A DNA stretch of 64,000 bases from the NCBI GenBank assembly GCA_045534445.1, contig JAZSJQ010000060.1, positions 62,001-126,000 of the forward strand, read 5' to 3'. This DNA is from JAISGQ01 sp045534445. GTDB taxonomy: Bacteria; Bacillota; Clostridia; Oscillospirales; Acutalibacteraceae. The position numbers and the translations under genes are program-made. Positions 57,422 to 64,000 of this stretch are shown here, one piece after another. The notes beneath the pieces are model-generated. The model saw only the letters and a list, made by a program, of their open reading frames with translations, did no database searches and had not been told where the DNA came from. The first letter of the stretch is position 1; each line of letters opens with the position of its first letter.

Positions 57422-58201
57422 TTACTTGGGGTTTACGGCTTTGAGACCATCTCTCTGTCTTACAGCCTCATAAATAACGATTCCTGCGGCAACAGATGCG
57501 TTAAGAGAATTGACCTTGCCATGCATGGGAAGGCTGATGACTCCGTCGCATTTTTCCTTTACGAGTCTGCCGACTCCGCCGTCCTCTCCGCCGATAACCA
57601 GCGCAAGTCCTCCCGTAAGATTTGCTCCGCACCAGTTCTCGCCGTCCATATCTGCGGCATAGACCCAGATATTTTTCTCCTTGAGCTTATCGATTGTCTG
57701 TGGAATATTTGCAACTCTTGCAACGTGCATATACTCAACTGCACCTGCACTTGCCTTTCCTACTGCATATGTAAGTCCTGCGGCTCGGCGCTTGGAAACC
57801 ACGACGCCGTGAGCACCTGCAGCTTCTGCTGTTCTGATTATTGCGCCGAGGTTATGGGGGTCTGCTATCTCATCGGCAATTATGATAAAGGGTGCTTCGC
57901 CCTTTTTTTCAGCAAGGGCGAGCACGTCCTCAAGGGTGGAATACTCCTTTATTGCCGCCGTTGCACACACGCCCTGATGGTTTCCTCCCGCACTCATGGC
58001 TTCAAGCTTTGCAGGAGATACCTCCTTGACGGTTATCTTCTTTTCCGATGCCATTGCGATTATCTTTGAAATACTGCCGCTTCTGTCGCCCTTTGCGACC
58101 CACACGGCATCTATTGCGCGCTCACTTTTCAGCGCTTCGATAACAGCATTTCTGCCGATTATTACATCATTCTGTTCTCTCTGCTGTTCTCTTTCCTGCA
58201 T
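57422..58201 (-). CDS. rlmB: SpoU-family 23S rRNA 2'-O-methyltransferase (RlmB type)
   Basis: A 259-residue SPOUT (trefoil-knot) methyltransferase that methylates a ribose in 23S rRNA, by family G2251. The N-terminal substrate-binding domain (DVIIGRNAVIEALKS) is followed by the three SpoU motifs: DPHNLGAIIRTAEAAGAHGV, IGGEDGGVGRLVKEKCD and ISLPMHGKVNSLNASVA. Its length is normal. GGGAATT-type ribosome site before ATG 58201; a weak promoter is at 58241-58268. It is the upstream gene of the lineage-specific block. Confidence 0.93.
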   Translation of the reverse strand: MQEREQQREQNDVIIGRNAVIEALKSERAIDAVWVAKGDRSGSISKIIAMASEKKITVKEVSPAKLEAMSAGGNHQGVCATAAIKEYSTLEDVLALAEKKGEAPFIIIADEIADPHNLGAIIRTAEAAGAHGVVVSKRRAAGLTYAVGKASAGAVEYMHVARVANIPQTIDKLKEKNIWVYAADMDGENWCGANLTGGLALVIGGEDGGVGRLVKEKCDGVISLPMHGKVNSLNASVAAGIVIYEAVRQRDGLKAVNPK

Positions 58202-58240
58202 GGTATGAATTCCCTCTCTGTTGTTCGGAGTATCGGATAT

Positions 58241-58268
58241 ATTATAATAACATTATATTGCAGTTAAA
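58241..58268 (-). promoter_or_regulatory. Possible promoter of rlmB
   Basis: On the minus strand, TTTAAC (58268-58263), a 16-bp spacer and exact TATAAT (58246-58241). Confidence 0.5.
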
Positions 58269-58315
58269 ACAACAAAAAAATTGTTAATAGTTTTGTGTCT
58301 GCATTTGGAAAACAT

Positions 58316-58350
58316 CAAAACTGACCTTCCTTTGCGGAAGGTCAGTTTTG
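58316..58350 (-). terminator. Terminator of the repeat surface protein gene
   Basis: Perfect 15-bp stem CAAAACTGACCTTCC / GGAAGGTCAGTTTTG with a 5-nt loop, 1 bp after the stop codon. Confidence 0.85.
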
Positions 58351-58351
58351 A

Positions 58352-60115
58352 TTATTTATCCTGATATCTGCTTTTTGCTACTCTTACTCTTTTATATGAA
58401 CAATCGATCATTATCAAAAACGTAATAAACATAACAACTGCTGCCATGCCTGCATCATTGTCACCCGTTTGCGGAACCTTGTCTTCCGGTTCCTTGATGC
58501 TCGGGTCATCTTTGCCGCATACAATACATTTGCCTTCACTGTAGCTGTGTCCCTTGGCACTTCCCTCTATATCTCTGGTGTCGGTCTCATCGCAGTTTTC
58601 ACATTTTGCAGTTTCCGTTCCGTCCTCTGTACAGGTCGCGTCACCGTTGGACACATAGCTCACAAAGCTGTGTCCCTTGGCGCTTCCCTCTATGTCTCTG
58701 GTGTCGGTCTCATCGCAGTTTTCGCATTTTGCGGTTTCCGTTCCGTCCTCTGTACAGGTCGCGTCACTGTTGGACACATAGTTTACAAAGCGGTGTCCTT
58801 TGGCACTTCCCTCTATATCTCGGGTGTCGGTCTCACTGCAGTTTTCGCATTTTGCGGTTTCCGTTCCGTCCTCTGTACAGGTCGCGTCACTGTTGGACAC
58901 ATAGTTTACAAAGCGGTGTTTATGAGTTTGCGGTATTACCTCTCCGCTCGTCAGAACATCTCCGCAGCCAAGGCAGCAGATATCTCCTGTGTAGCCATCT
59001 TTGAATTCTTCTGCTTCAGCCGCATTTCTAAGCTCAGTGTCTCCGACATGGTTAGTTTTGTCGTAACTGCCGTATTCCTCGTAACACACCGAGCACACAG
59101 CAAGCTCATTGCAGGTCGCAGAGCCGCCTGTATGGGCACTGTGCTTCCATTGTGCGTACAGCGTTATGCTCTCGCCGTCAGAAGTCGGTTCAAAAGAAAC
59201 CTCCTGAGTGTCTGTATATTCATCCCCCGAGCCATCAGCCTTTGTGTTCCATGACTTAAACTCGTAATCGATCATTGTAAAGCTGTTGGAGGAAAGCTTC
59301 TGCTTTTCGCCTTTGTAAAACACCTGCACGGGCATTGAACCCACTCCGCCGTTGGCATCGAAGCTTACATTCTGAATCTTTCCTCTGGTCGTAATTTTGA
59401 CCTCAGTAGGTCTGTTCAGCGTAAAGTCATTGACATATATCCAGCCGCCGTCCAAGCTGTAACTGCTCGTCTCAGCATTGTTTACAGTTACCTTTACGGG
59501 TATTCTGTCCCCAATATATGCCTGTGCTTCCACAGTTCCGTTATACGGGGCATAGTCTTTCGCAGTGCCTGTTCCTGAGACAAATACAGAATCTACGGTT
59601 GTCTGAGTGCAGCGAAAGCTTACTGTACTCTGCACATCGGATTGAACCTTCAATTCAGGTCTGAAAATTGCGTAAAGATAATATGTGCCTCTTGCGTCCC
59701 ATTCTCTGTTTACCTGAATCGTACTGCTTGTTGAAGTGTATTCCGTATCTGCATCGCCCGGCTTTGAAAAGCACCACTCACTGCCCCATGTAAAATTAGG
59801 GTTGCTTGAATTACTGGTTGGACCGTCATAGTATGTCAGCCATTTGTAAAACTTCCACCCACTGTTGGCATTAGCAGTATATTGCTGGGTATCATCATCG
59901 TTTGAGCCCTTTGTCCTGCTGACATCACCGCCGTTTGATGTCACATACACCAGAACGGGTCTGCCGTCGATATCATAGGTGCCGTCTGCCGTAAAGCCCG
60001 GATACCCACCATCCCCGGGAAGTGCATAGGCTTTCATGGGAACAAAAAAGCATAGTACGCACAAACAAAGAAGCACGCCCGCAGCACGCATTAATTTTGT
60101 TCCTTTGTTCTTCAT
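58352..60115 (-). CDS. Cell-surface protein with Cys-rich tandem repeats and PQTGD-type C-terminal anchor
   Basis: A 587-residue secreted protein. The signal peptide (1-32, ending KAYA) is followed by a region of beta-rich domains, an InlB B-repeat-like unit (VSFDANGGVGSMPVQVFYKG ... SITLYAQWK; about 255-325) and Cys-rich repeats. Three nearly identical 41-residue units (ATCTEDGTETAKCENC core) occupy about 400-525. The end is VPQTGDNDAG, a helix and a basic KRVRVAKSR tail, a sortase-type anchor with PQTGD where LPxTG is usual. AAAGGGTGA before ATG 60115 decides the start. Promoter at 60154-60182. Confidence 0.87.
   Translation of the reverse strand: MKNKGTKLMRAAGVLLCLCVLCFFVPMKAYALPGDGGYPGFTADGTYDIDGRPVLVYVTSNGGDVSRTKGSNDDDTQQYTANANSGWKFYKWLTYYDGPTSNSSNPNFTWGSEWCFSKPGDADTEYTSTSSTIQVNREWDARGTYYLYAIFRPELKVQSDVQSTVSFRCTQTTVDSVFVSGTGTAKDYAPYNGTVEAQAYIGDRIPVKVTVNNAETSSYSLDGGWIYVNDFTLNRPTEVKITTRGKIQNVSFDANGGVGSMPVQVFYKGEKQKLSSNSFTMIDYEFKSWNTKADGSGDEYTDTQEVSFEPTSDGESITLYAQWKHSAHTGGSATCNELAVCSVCYEEYGSYDKTNHVGDTELRNAAEAEEFKDGYTGDICCLGCGDVLTSGEVIPQTHKHRFVNYVSNSDATCTEDGTETAKCENCSETDTRDIEGSAKGHRFVNYVSNSDATCTEDGTETAKCENCDETDTRDIEGSAKGHSFVSYVSNGDATCTEDGTETAKCENCDETDTRDIEGSAKGHSYSEGKCIVCGKDDPSIKEPEDKVPQTGDNDAGMAAVVMFITFLIMIDCSYKRVRVAKSRYQDK
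58545..58913 (-). repeat. Three tandem 123-bp coding repeats
   Basis: Units start at 58545, 58668 and 58791, exactly 123 bp apart and nearly identical. They encode the 41-residue Cys-rich units. Near-identity at synonymous sites points to recent expansion or ongoing homogenisation. Confidence 0.93.
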
Positions 60116-60153
60116 TTTCACTCACCCTTTCCAATGACAGTTTTACATTTTAC

Positions 60154-60182
60154 ACTCTACCACATCATATACATTTTTTCAA
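60154..60182 (-). promoter_or_regulatory. Possible promoter of the repeat surface protein gene
   Basis: On the minus strand, TTGAAA (60182-60177), a 17-bp spacer and TAGAGT (60159-60154); the -10 box is weak. Confidence 0.45.
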
Positions 60183-60230
60183 TGTTCCTTCTGGTATTTT
60201 TGTGACTTTTTTTGAAAATACCGGAAGTAA

Positions 60231-60269
60231 AAGCCCCCTTGGCCACAAAGCTTGTGATCAAGGGGGCTT
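60231..60269 (-). terminator. Terminator of the aspartate-pathway operon
   Basis: 11-bp stem AAGCCCCCTTG / CAAGGGGGCTT with an inner CACAA/TTGTG pairing; the minus-strand tail is TTTTAC. Confidence 0.78.
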
Positions 60270-60278
60270 CGACTATAT

Positions 60279-61496
60279 TTATCTTGCGGGGGTGATGAAT
60301 GCGTCGTGGATTACTACGACTGCTGCGTCAGCATCCTGCTCATCGATGAGAACGCTGATCTTGATCTCACTGGTGGAGATCATGCCGATGTTGATGTGTG
60401 CGCTGTAAAGAGCCTCAAACATCTTGGAAGCAACACCGCTGTGGCTCTCCATGCCTGCGCCTACGAAGGATACCTTTGCAACGCTGTTGTCGAGAATAAC
60501 CTTTGCATTGCCGTCGAGGGTGGGCAGGAAGCTTTCAAGAACTTCCTTTGCAGCCTCGCCGTTGTCACGGCTGACGGTGAAGGTGATGTCCTTTGTGCCA
60601 TCACGGCCGACGGACTGAAGAATTATATCTATGTTGATCTTCTTTGCTGCCAGACGATCGAAAATTCTGAATGCGATACCCGGCTCATTGGGAACACCCA
60701 CTACCGAAATTCGAGATACATTTGTGTCCTTTGCGACACCGCTGATAAGCATTTTTTCCACGTTGACGACCTCCTTGACTATTGTACCGGGTTTTCTTTC
60801 AAGTGAGCTGAGAACCTCAAGCTCAACTGCATATTTCTTAGCCATTTCGACGCTTCTGTTGTTGAGAACCTGTGCGCCGAGGGTTGCAAGCTCAAGCATT
60901 TCATCATATGTGATCTCATCGAGCTTGGTTGCGTTTGCGACCTTTCTGGGGTCTGCGGTGAATACACCCTCAACATCGGTGTATATCTGGCAGCGATCTG
61001 CATGCATTGCCGCTGCGATGGCAACTGCACTTGTATCGGAGCCGCCGCGTCCGAGGGTTGTGATGTCATCATACTTGCATATGCCCTGGAAGCCTGCAAC
61101 TACGATTATCTTGTGCTTGTCGAGCTCTCTTGCAAGGCGCTCTGTGTGAATCTTCTTGATTCTCGCTGAACCGTAGGAAGAGCTGGTGGAGAAGCCTGCC
61201 TGCCAGCCGAGCAGTGAGATAACAGGGCAGCCGAGGCTCTCGATCGCCATTGCAAGAAGAGAGATCGAGATCTGCTCGCCTGCGGACATGAGCATATCCA
61301 TCTCACGCTTGCTTGCTCTGGGGTTGATCTCTTTTGCCTTTTCGATAAGGTCGTCAGTGGTATCGCCCTGTGCCGAAACTACTACGATAACGTCGTTTCC
61401 GTCACGGTATGTATCGGTGATGATACGGGCGACATTCATGACTCTTTCGGCATTGGCAACGGAGCTGCCGCCGAACTTCTGTACTATTAAGCCCAT
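60279..61496 (-). CDS. lysC: Aspartate kinase
   Basis: A 405-residue enzyme that phosphorylates aspartate, the first step to lysine, threonine and methionine. The N-terminal kinase has VQKFGGSSV (K7-S12), the aspartate-binding GRGGSDTSAVAIAAA and YTDVEGVFTADPR. Two ACT domains at about 265-400 (VVGVPNEPGIAFRIF, FVGAGMESHSGVASKMFEAL) provide feedback control, as in lysine/threonine-sensitive enzymes. It closes the ACT-hom-lysC operon, 44 bp after hom, with a terminator at 60231-60269. Confidence 0.95.
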   Translation of the reverse strand: MGLIVQKFGGSSVANAERVMNVARIITDTYRDGNDVIVVVSAQGDTTDDLIEKAKEINPRASKREMDMLMSAGEQISISLLAMAIESLGCPVISLLGWQAGFSTSSSYGSARIKKIHTERLARELDKHKIIVVAGFQGICKYDDITTLGRGGSDTSAVAIAAAMHADRCQIYTDVEGVFTADPRKVANATKLDEITYDEMLELATLGAQVLNNRSVEMAKKYAVELEVLSSLERKPGTIVKEVVNVEKMLISGVAKDTNVSRISVVGVPNEPGIAFRIFDRLAAKKINIDIILQSVGRDGTKDITFTVSRDNGEAAKEVLESFLPTLDGNAKVILDNSVAKVSFVGAGMESHSGVASKMFEALYSAHINIGMISTSEIKISVLIDEQDADAAVVVIHDAFITPAR

Positions 61497-61540
61497 AGAT
61501 TATATTCCTCCATGTGTAGAATTACTTGATTTATAAACAC

Positions 61541-62773
61541 TTATGCCTCGAAGACACGCAGAGAGGAAAGAACCTTTACTCCCTTTGCATTGAGCTTTTC
61601 GATCTCTTCCATATGCTCGGCATAAGTCTTCATTTCGCTTACAAAGCCTGCTTCGCCCTTCGGTGCGTCAGCTCTTGCGATAAACTCAGCCTTGCCGCAG
61701 ATCTCGCTGACAGCAGCTTCTATATTATCGCCCTCAACACGCATGAACATACGGCAGGGCTCGCCCTCGGGAAGTGCTACCATACCTTCAACTGCATCTT
61801 CCCAGTAGAGGTACTTTCTTGCCTTGATGTGCTTTACACAGTCGATTACGTCTGCCACAACAGCACTTGCGGTGGGAAGCTTTCCTGCGCCTCTTCCGTA
61901 GAAGACAACATCGCCTGTTGCATCGCCCCTGACGAGAATACCGTTGAAAACATCATCGATGGTGGAAAGCTGACAGCTATGAGGCACAAAACGGGGTGCT
62001 ACATTTATGAACACCTTGCCGTCCTCATTCATGACAACTCTTCCGATGAGCTTTATTGCTCCGCCCCATGCAGAGCAGTATTTGACATCGTCAGATGTGA
62101 TATTGCGGATGCCCTCGGTCTTTACAGACTCGGGATATACATGCTTGCCGAATGCAAGAGATGCAAGAATGCAGATCTTTCTGCAGGCATCGTGTCCGTC
62201 AACATCAGCAGAGGGGTCGCGCTCGGCATAGCCAAGCTCCTGTGCGGTCTTGAGGCAGTCCTCAAAGCTTGCGCCCTCGTTGATCATTCTGGTGAGAATG
62301 TAGTTTGTGGTGCCGTTTAAGATACCTGCGATCTCGGAAACCTCGTTTGCAGCCATGCACTGGCTGAGAGGTCTGATGATGGGGATACCGCCGCCGACGC
62401 TTGCTTCAAACAGGAAGTTGAGGTTGTTCTCCTTTGCGATTGTAAGAAGCTCATAGCCCTTTTCCGCTACCATTTCCTTGTTTGAAGTAACGACGCTCTT
62501 TCCTGCAAGCAGTGCGCGCTTTGCATAATCATAGGCAAAGGTGCAGCCGCCCATGCACTCGACCACTATCTTGATCTCAGGATCGTTTTCGATCTCGGAG
62601 AAGTCCTTTGTGAATTTGTCGCTGTAAGGTACATCAAAGTCACGAAGGTCAAGTATTTTCTTGATCTCGATAGGCTCACCTGCACGTTTGTTTATGGACT
62701 CACTGTTTTTGGTGAGAACTTCCACAACGCCGGAGCCAACAGTTCCGTGACCGAGAACAGCTATTGCTACCAT
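61541..62773 (-). CDS. hom: Homoserine dehydrogenase
   Basis: A 410-residue NAD(P)-dependent oxidoreductase that reduces aspartate semialdehyde to homoserine. The Rossmann loop is VLGHGTVGSGVVEVL, followed by VTSNKEMVAEKG, FEASVGGGIPIIRPL, GILNGTTNYIL and LGYAERDPSADVDGHDACRK with the catalytic Lys. A C-terminal ACT domain (about 335-405) fits feedback regulation by threonine. It lies 28 bp after the ACT-protein gene. Confidence 0.95.
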   Translation of the reverse strand: MVAIAVLGHGTVGSGVVEVLTKNSESINKRAGEPIEIKKILDLRDFDVPYSDKFTKDFSEIENDPEIKIVVECMGGCTFAYDYAKRALLAGKSVVTSNKEMVAEKGYELLTIAKENNLNFLFEASVGGGIPIIRPLSQCMAANEVSEIAGILNGTTNYILTRMINEGASFEDCLKTAQELGYAERDPSADVDGHDACRKICILASLAFGKHVYPESVKTEGIRNITSDDVKYCSAWGGAIKLIGRVVMNEDGKVFINVAPRFVPHSCQLSTIDDVFNGILVRGDATGDVVFYGRGAGKLPTASAVVADVIDCVKHIKARKYLYWEDAVEGMVALPEGEPCRMFMRVEGDNIEAAVSEICGKAEFIARADAPKGEAGFVSEMKTYAEHMEEIEKLNAKGVKVLSSLRVFEA

Positions 62774-62801
62774 GAGAAATTCCTCTTTTCCATTCTATTC
62801 A

Positions 62802-63236
62802 TCAGCCTGCCACATTGTCTATGGAAATTACTCCCGGCAGACTGCTTAAATTGCTTAAAAGCTGAGATATAGTTATTGTAAGATGCTCGACGCTTGCCGA
62901 AACAGATGCGGATGCCGCTCCGTTTACGGGGATGTTCTGGTTGACCGTGAGGATATTTGCCTTGGCGTCGCACAGCACCGCCATGAATGCCGCAAGAACA
63001 CCGGGTGAATCCTCAAGCACCGCATGGACCGTTATCACACGCTCCTGCTTTGCTCCGTCGTAGCTCCACACTACGTCCTTATACTTATAGAACGCGCTTC
63101 GTGATATTCCCGCCATTCGTGCAGCCTCCGACGAGGAGGTCGCCTCTCCGGTACTCAGGAGGCGTTTTGCCTGCACGACTTTTGCGTATACCTCAGGCAA
63201 TGCATCGGTTTTTATGAGCAGATATTCGTCCTCCAT
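62802..63236 (-). CDS. ACT-domain protein, UPF0735/PheB type
   Basis: A 144-residue protein with an N-terminal helix-turn-helix-like part (KRLLSTGEATSSSEAARMAGISRSAFYKYKD) and a C-terminal ACT domain (RVITVHAVLEDSPGVLAAFMAVL). Family members sit upstream of hom in many Firmicutes and are thought to sense an amino acid; they were once called PheB. AGGGAGGTG before ATG 63236 sets the start over the TTG one codon earlier. It leads the hom-lysC operon and has a promoter at 63299-63327. Confidence 0.88.
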   Translation of the reverse strand: MEDEYLLIKTDALPEVYAKVVQAKRLLSTGEATSSSEAARMAGISRSAFYKYKDVVWSYDGAKQERVITVHAVLEDSPGVLAAFMAVLCDAKANILTVNQNIPVNGAASASVSASVEHLTITISQLLSNLSSLPGVISIDNVAG

Positions 63237-63298
63237 CAAAGCACCTCCCTTTGTTCAGGATTCCACGAGTGACGTACTGTTGTATCGCTGTGATGTAC

Positions 63299-63327
63299 AC
63301 TATAGCATATACATTCCGATATTTCAA
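63299..63327 (-). promoter_or_regulatory. Predicted promoter of the ACT-hom-lysC operon
   Basis: On the minus strand, TTGAAA (63327-63322), a 17-bp spacer and TATAGT (63304-63299). The leader is about 55 nt, too short for a lysine riboswitch or T-box. Confidence 0.65.
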
Positions 63328-63414
63328 GGGCTTTCTGCGTTTTTTTGAAATTGTTTTTGTGTTTGTATTTTAAGGCGGTTTTACACGCCAAAAACATGAT
63401 GTTTTTGGTTATTT

Positions 63415-64000
63415 TTAAAATATGGAAAGCTGTTCGCTTGCCTTCGGGAACTCATTCATATAGGAAAACACTCTGTCATTGCCGTACATGATGCCGTATT
63501 TTTCGCATTTTTCTTTCATTATTGCGTACAGCCTGTCCGAATTATCGCTCGGCAATTCGTAGGAAAGCCCGAATTCACGTTGATATTTTTCCTTCAACCC
63601 CGGGAAATGGCGGTCAAGGGCAGCGTAATAATACTCCCTGTCGCCCTCTCTCAGAGTCAGTCCCATTCCGAAGTTAATTATCCCTTTTACCCCTGCCTGC
63701 CCGCAATAGTCCATTATGCCGCGGATATTCTCCTCCGTGTCATTTATATAGGGCAGTATCGGACATACCCACACAACGGTGGGTATCCCTCTCTCTCTGA
63801 ATTTCATCAGAGCCTGAAACCGCTCGTATGTGGTGCTTACATTGGGTTCGATCATTCTGCACAGCTTTTCATCAAATGTTGTAAGCGTCATCTGCACTAC
63901 TGCTTTTGCTCTTTGGTTTATCCTGTCAAAAAGATCTATATCACGAAGAATTCTGTCTGATTTTGTCTGTACCGCCGCGCCGAAGCCGTATCTCTCTATT
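63415..64000 (-). CDS. SPL-family radical SAM protein (5' part outside window)
   Basis: The frame is open to the right edge, so this is the C-terminal 194 residues or so of a longer protein. The edge reads ERYGFGAAVQTKSDRILRDI, then AVVQMTLTTFDEKLCRMIEP, NVSTTYERFQALMKFRERG and PTVVWVCPILPYINDTEENI, which is typical of the SPL/photolyase-like radical SAM family (Rv2578c type). The cluster-binding CxxxCxxC lies in the missing N-terminal part. The C terminus (YYYAALDRHFPGLKEKYQREFG) is intact. Its substrate is unknown; no terminator is obvious after the stop. Confidence 0.85.
   Translation of the reverse strand, partial: IERYGFGAAVQTKSDRILRDIDLFDRINQRAKAVVQMTLTTFDEKLCRMIEPNVSTTYERFQALMKFRERGIPTVVWVCPILPYINDTEENIRGIMDYCGQAGVKGIINFGMGLTLREGDREYYYAALDRHFPGLKEKYQREFGLSYELPSDNSDRLYAIMKEKCEKYGIMYGNDRVFSYMNEFPKASEQLSIF

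Noticed and set aside
58545..58913. Possible CRISPR-like array from the regular 123-bp periodicity
   Set aside because: The repeats are contiguous, without unique spacers, in frame inside a protein gene, and much longer than CRISPR repeats. No cas gene is present.
63240..63414. Possible lysine riboswitch or T-box before the aspartate-pathway operon
   Set aside because: The predicted leader is only about 55 nt and shows no T-box sequence or lysine-aptamer features.

Overview
The window is chromosomal DNA from a low-to-mid GC Gram-positive anaerobe, most likely a gut member of class Clostridia in the Ruminococcaceae/Oscillospiraceae range. Grounds for this are AGGAGG-type ribosome sites, sigma-A promoters with 16-18 bp spacers, an LTA-synthase-like enzyme, FHA-SEDS/PBP fusion-type cell-wall genes, a stand-alone PduL, DUF5685 and many lineage-specific membrane proteins. 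The genus is not resolved. I see no prophage, insertion sequence or CRISPR array. Both edges cut genes: an ABC exporter on the left and an SPL-type radical SAM protein on the right.

Layout. 0-5.3 kb: ABC exporter end, a structured repeat, AlkZ-related protein with family-4 uracil-DNA glycosylase (minus), pduL, and a VTC/DUF4956 pair. 5.3-14.3 kb: zinc-ribbon/DnaJ/DUF5685 operon, a MarR-controlled fused ABC transporter, DegV, a GT-C-like membrane protein, an orphan gene and an HD phosphohydrolase. 14.3-25.3 kb: mrp, FHA-RodA and PBP operon, phosphomannomutase, a secreted Thr-rich SH3 protein, a GtrB-like glycosyltransferase, an LTA-synthase-family protein, TcdA and tRNA-Val(GAC). 25.3-29.5 kb: a gene remnant, a small Cys/His-motif membrane protein and a sensor with a beta-propeller and an HD-GYP domain. 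29.5-37.7 kb: a complete oligopeptide ABC operon (oppA-B-C-D-F plus a small membrane protein) whose OppC carries a very large insertion. 37.7-44.1 kb: small membrane proteins, threonine aldolase, HAD phosphatase and a GH43 protein. 44.1-48.6 kb: two tiny ORFs, tRNA-Val(CAC), a second copy of the structured repeat and an NahK / sugar kinase / NagA operon for amino-sugar salvage. 48.7-58.2 kb: a block of lineage-specific, low-complexity and membrane proteins downstream of rlmB, including a P-type-ATPase-like protein without its catalytic motif and, on the other strand, a shortened SpoIID-like protein. 58.3-64 kb: a surface protein with 41-residue repeats, then the aspartate-pathway operon (ACT regulator, homoserine dehydrogenase, aspartate kinase).

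The most unusual items are: (1) the block at 48.7-57.4 kb with the degenerate P-type ATPase and disordered partners; (2) a three-hairpin repeat present twice with compensatory base changes; (3) the OppC insertion of roughly 370 residues; and (4) the mini SpoIID-like protein. All functional statements come from reading the translations; no database search was run.
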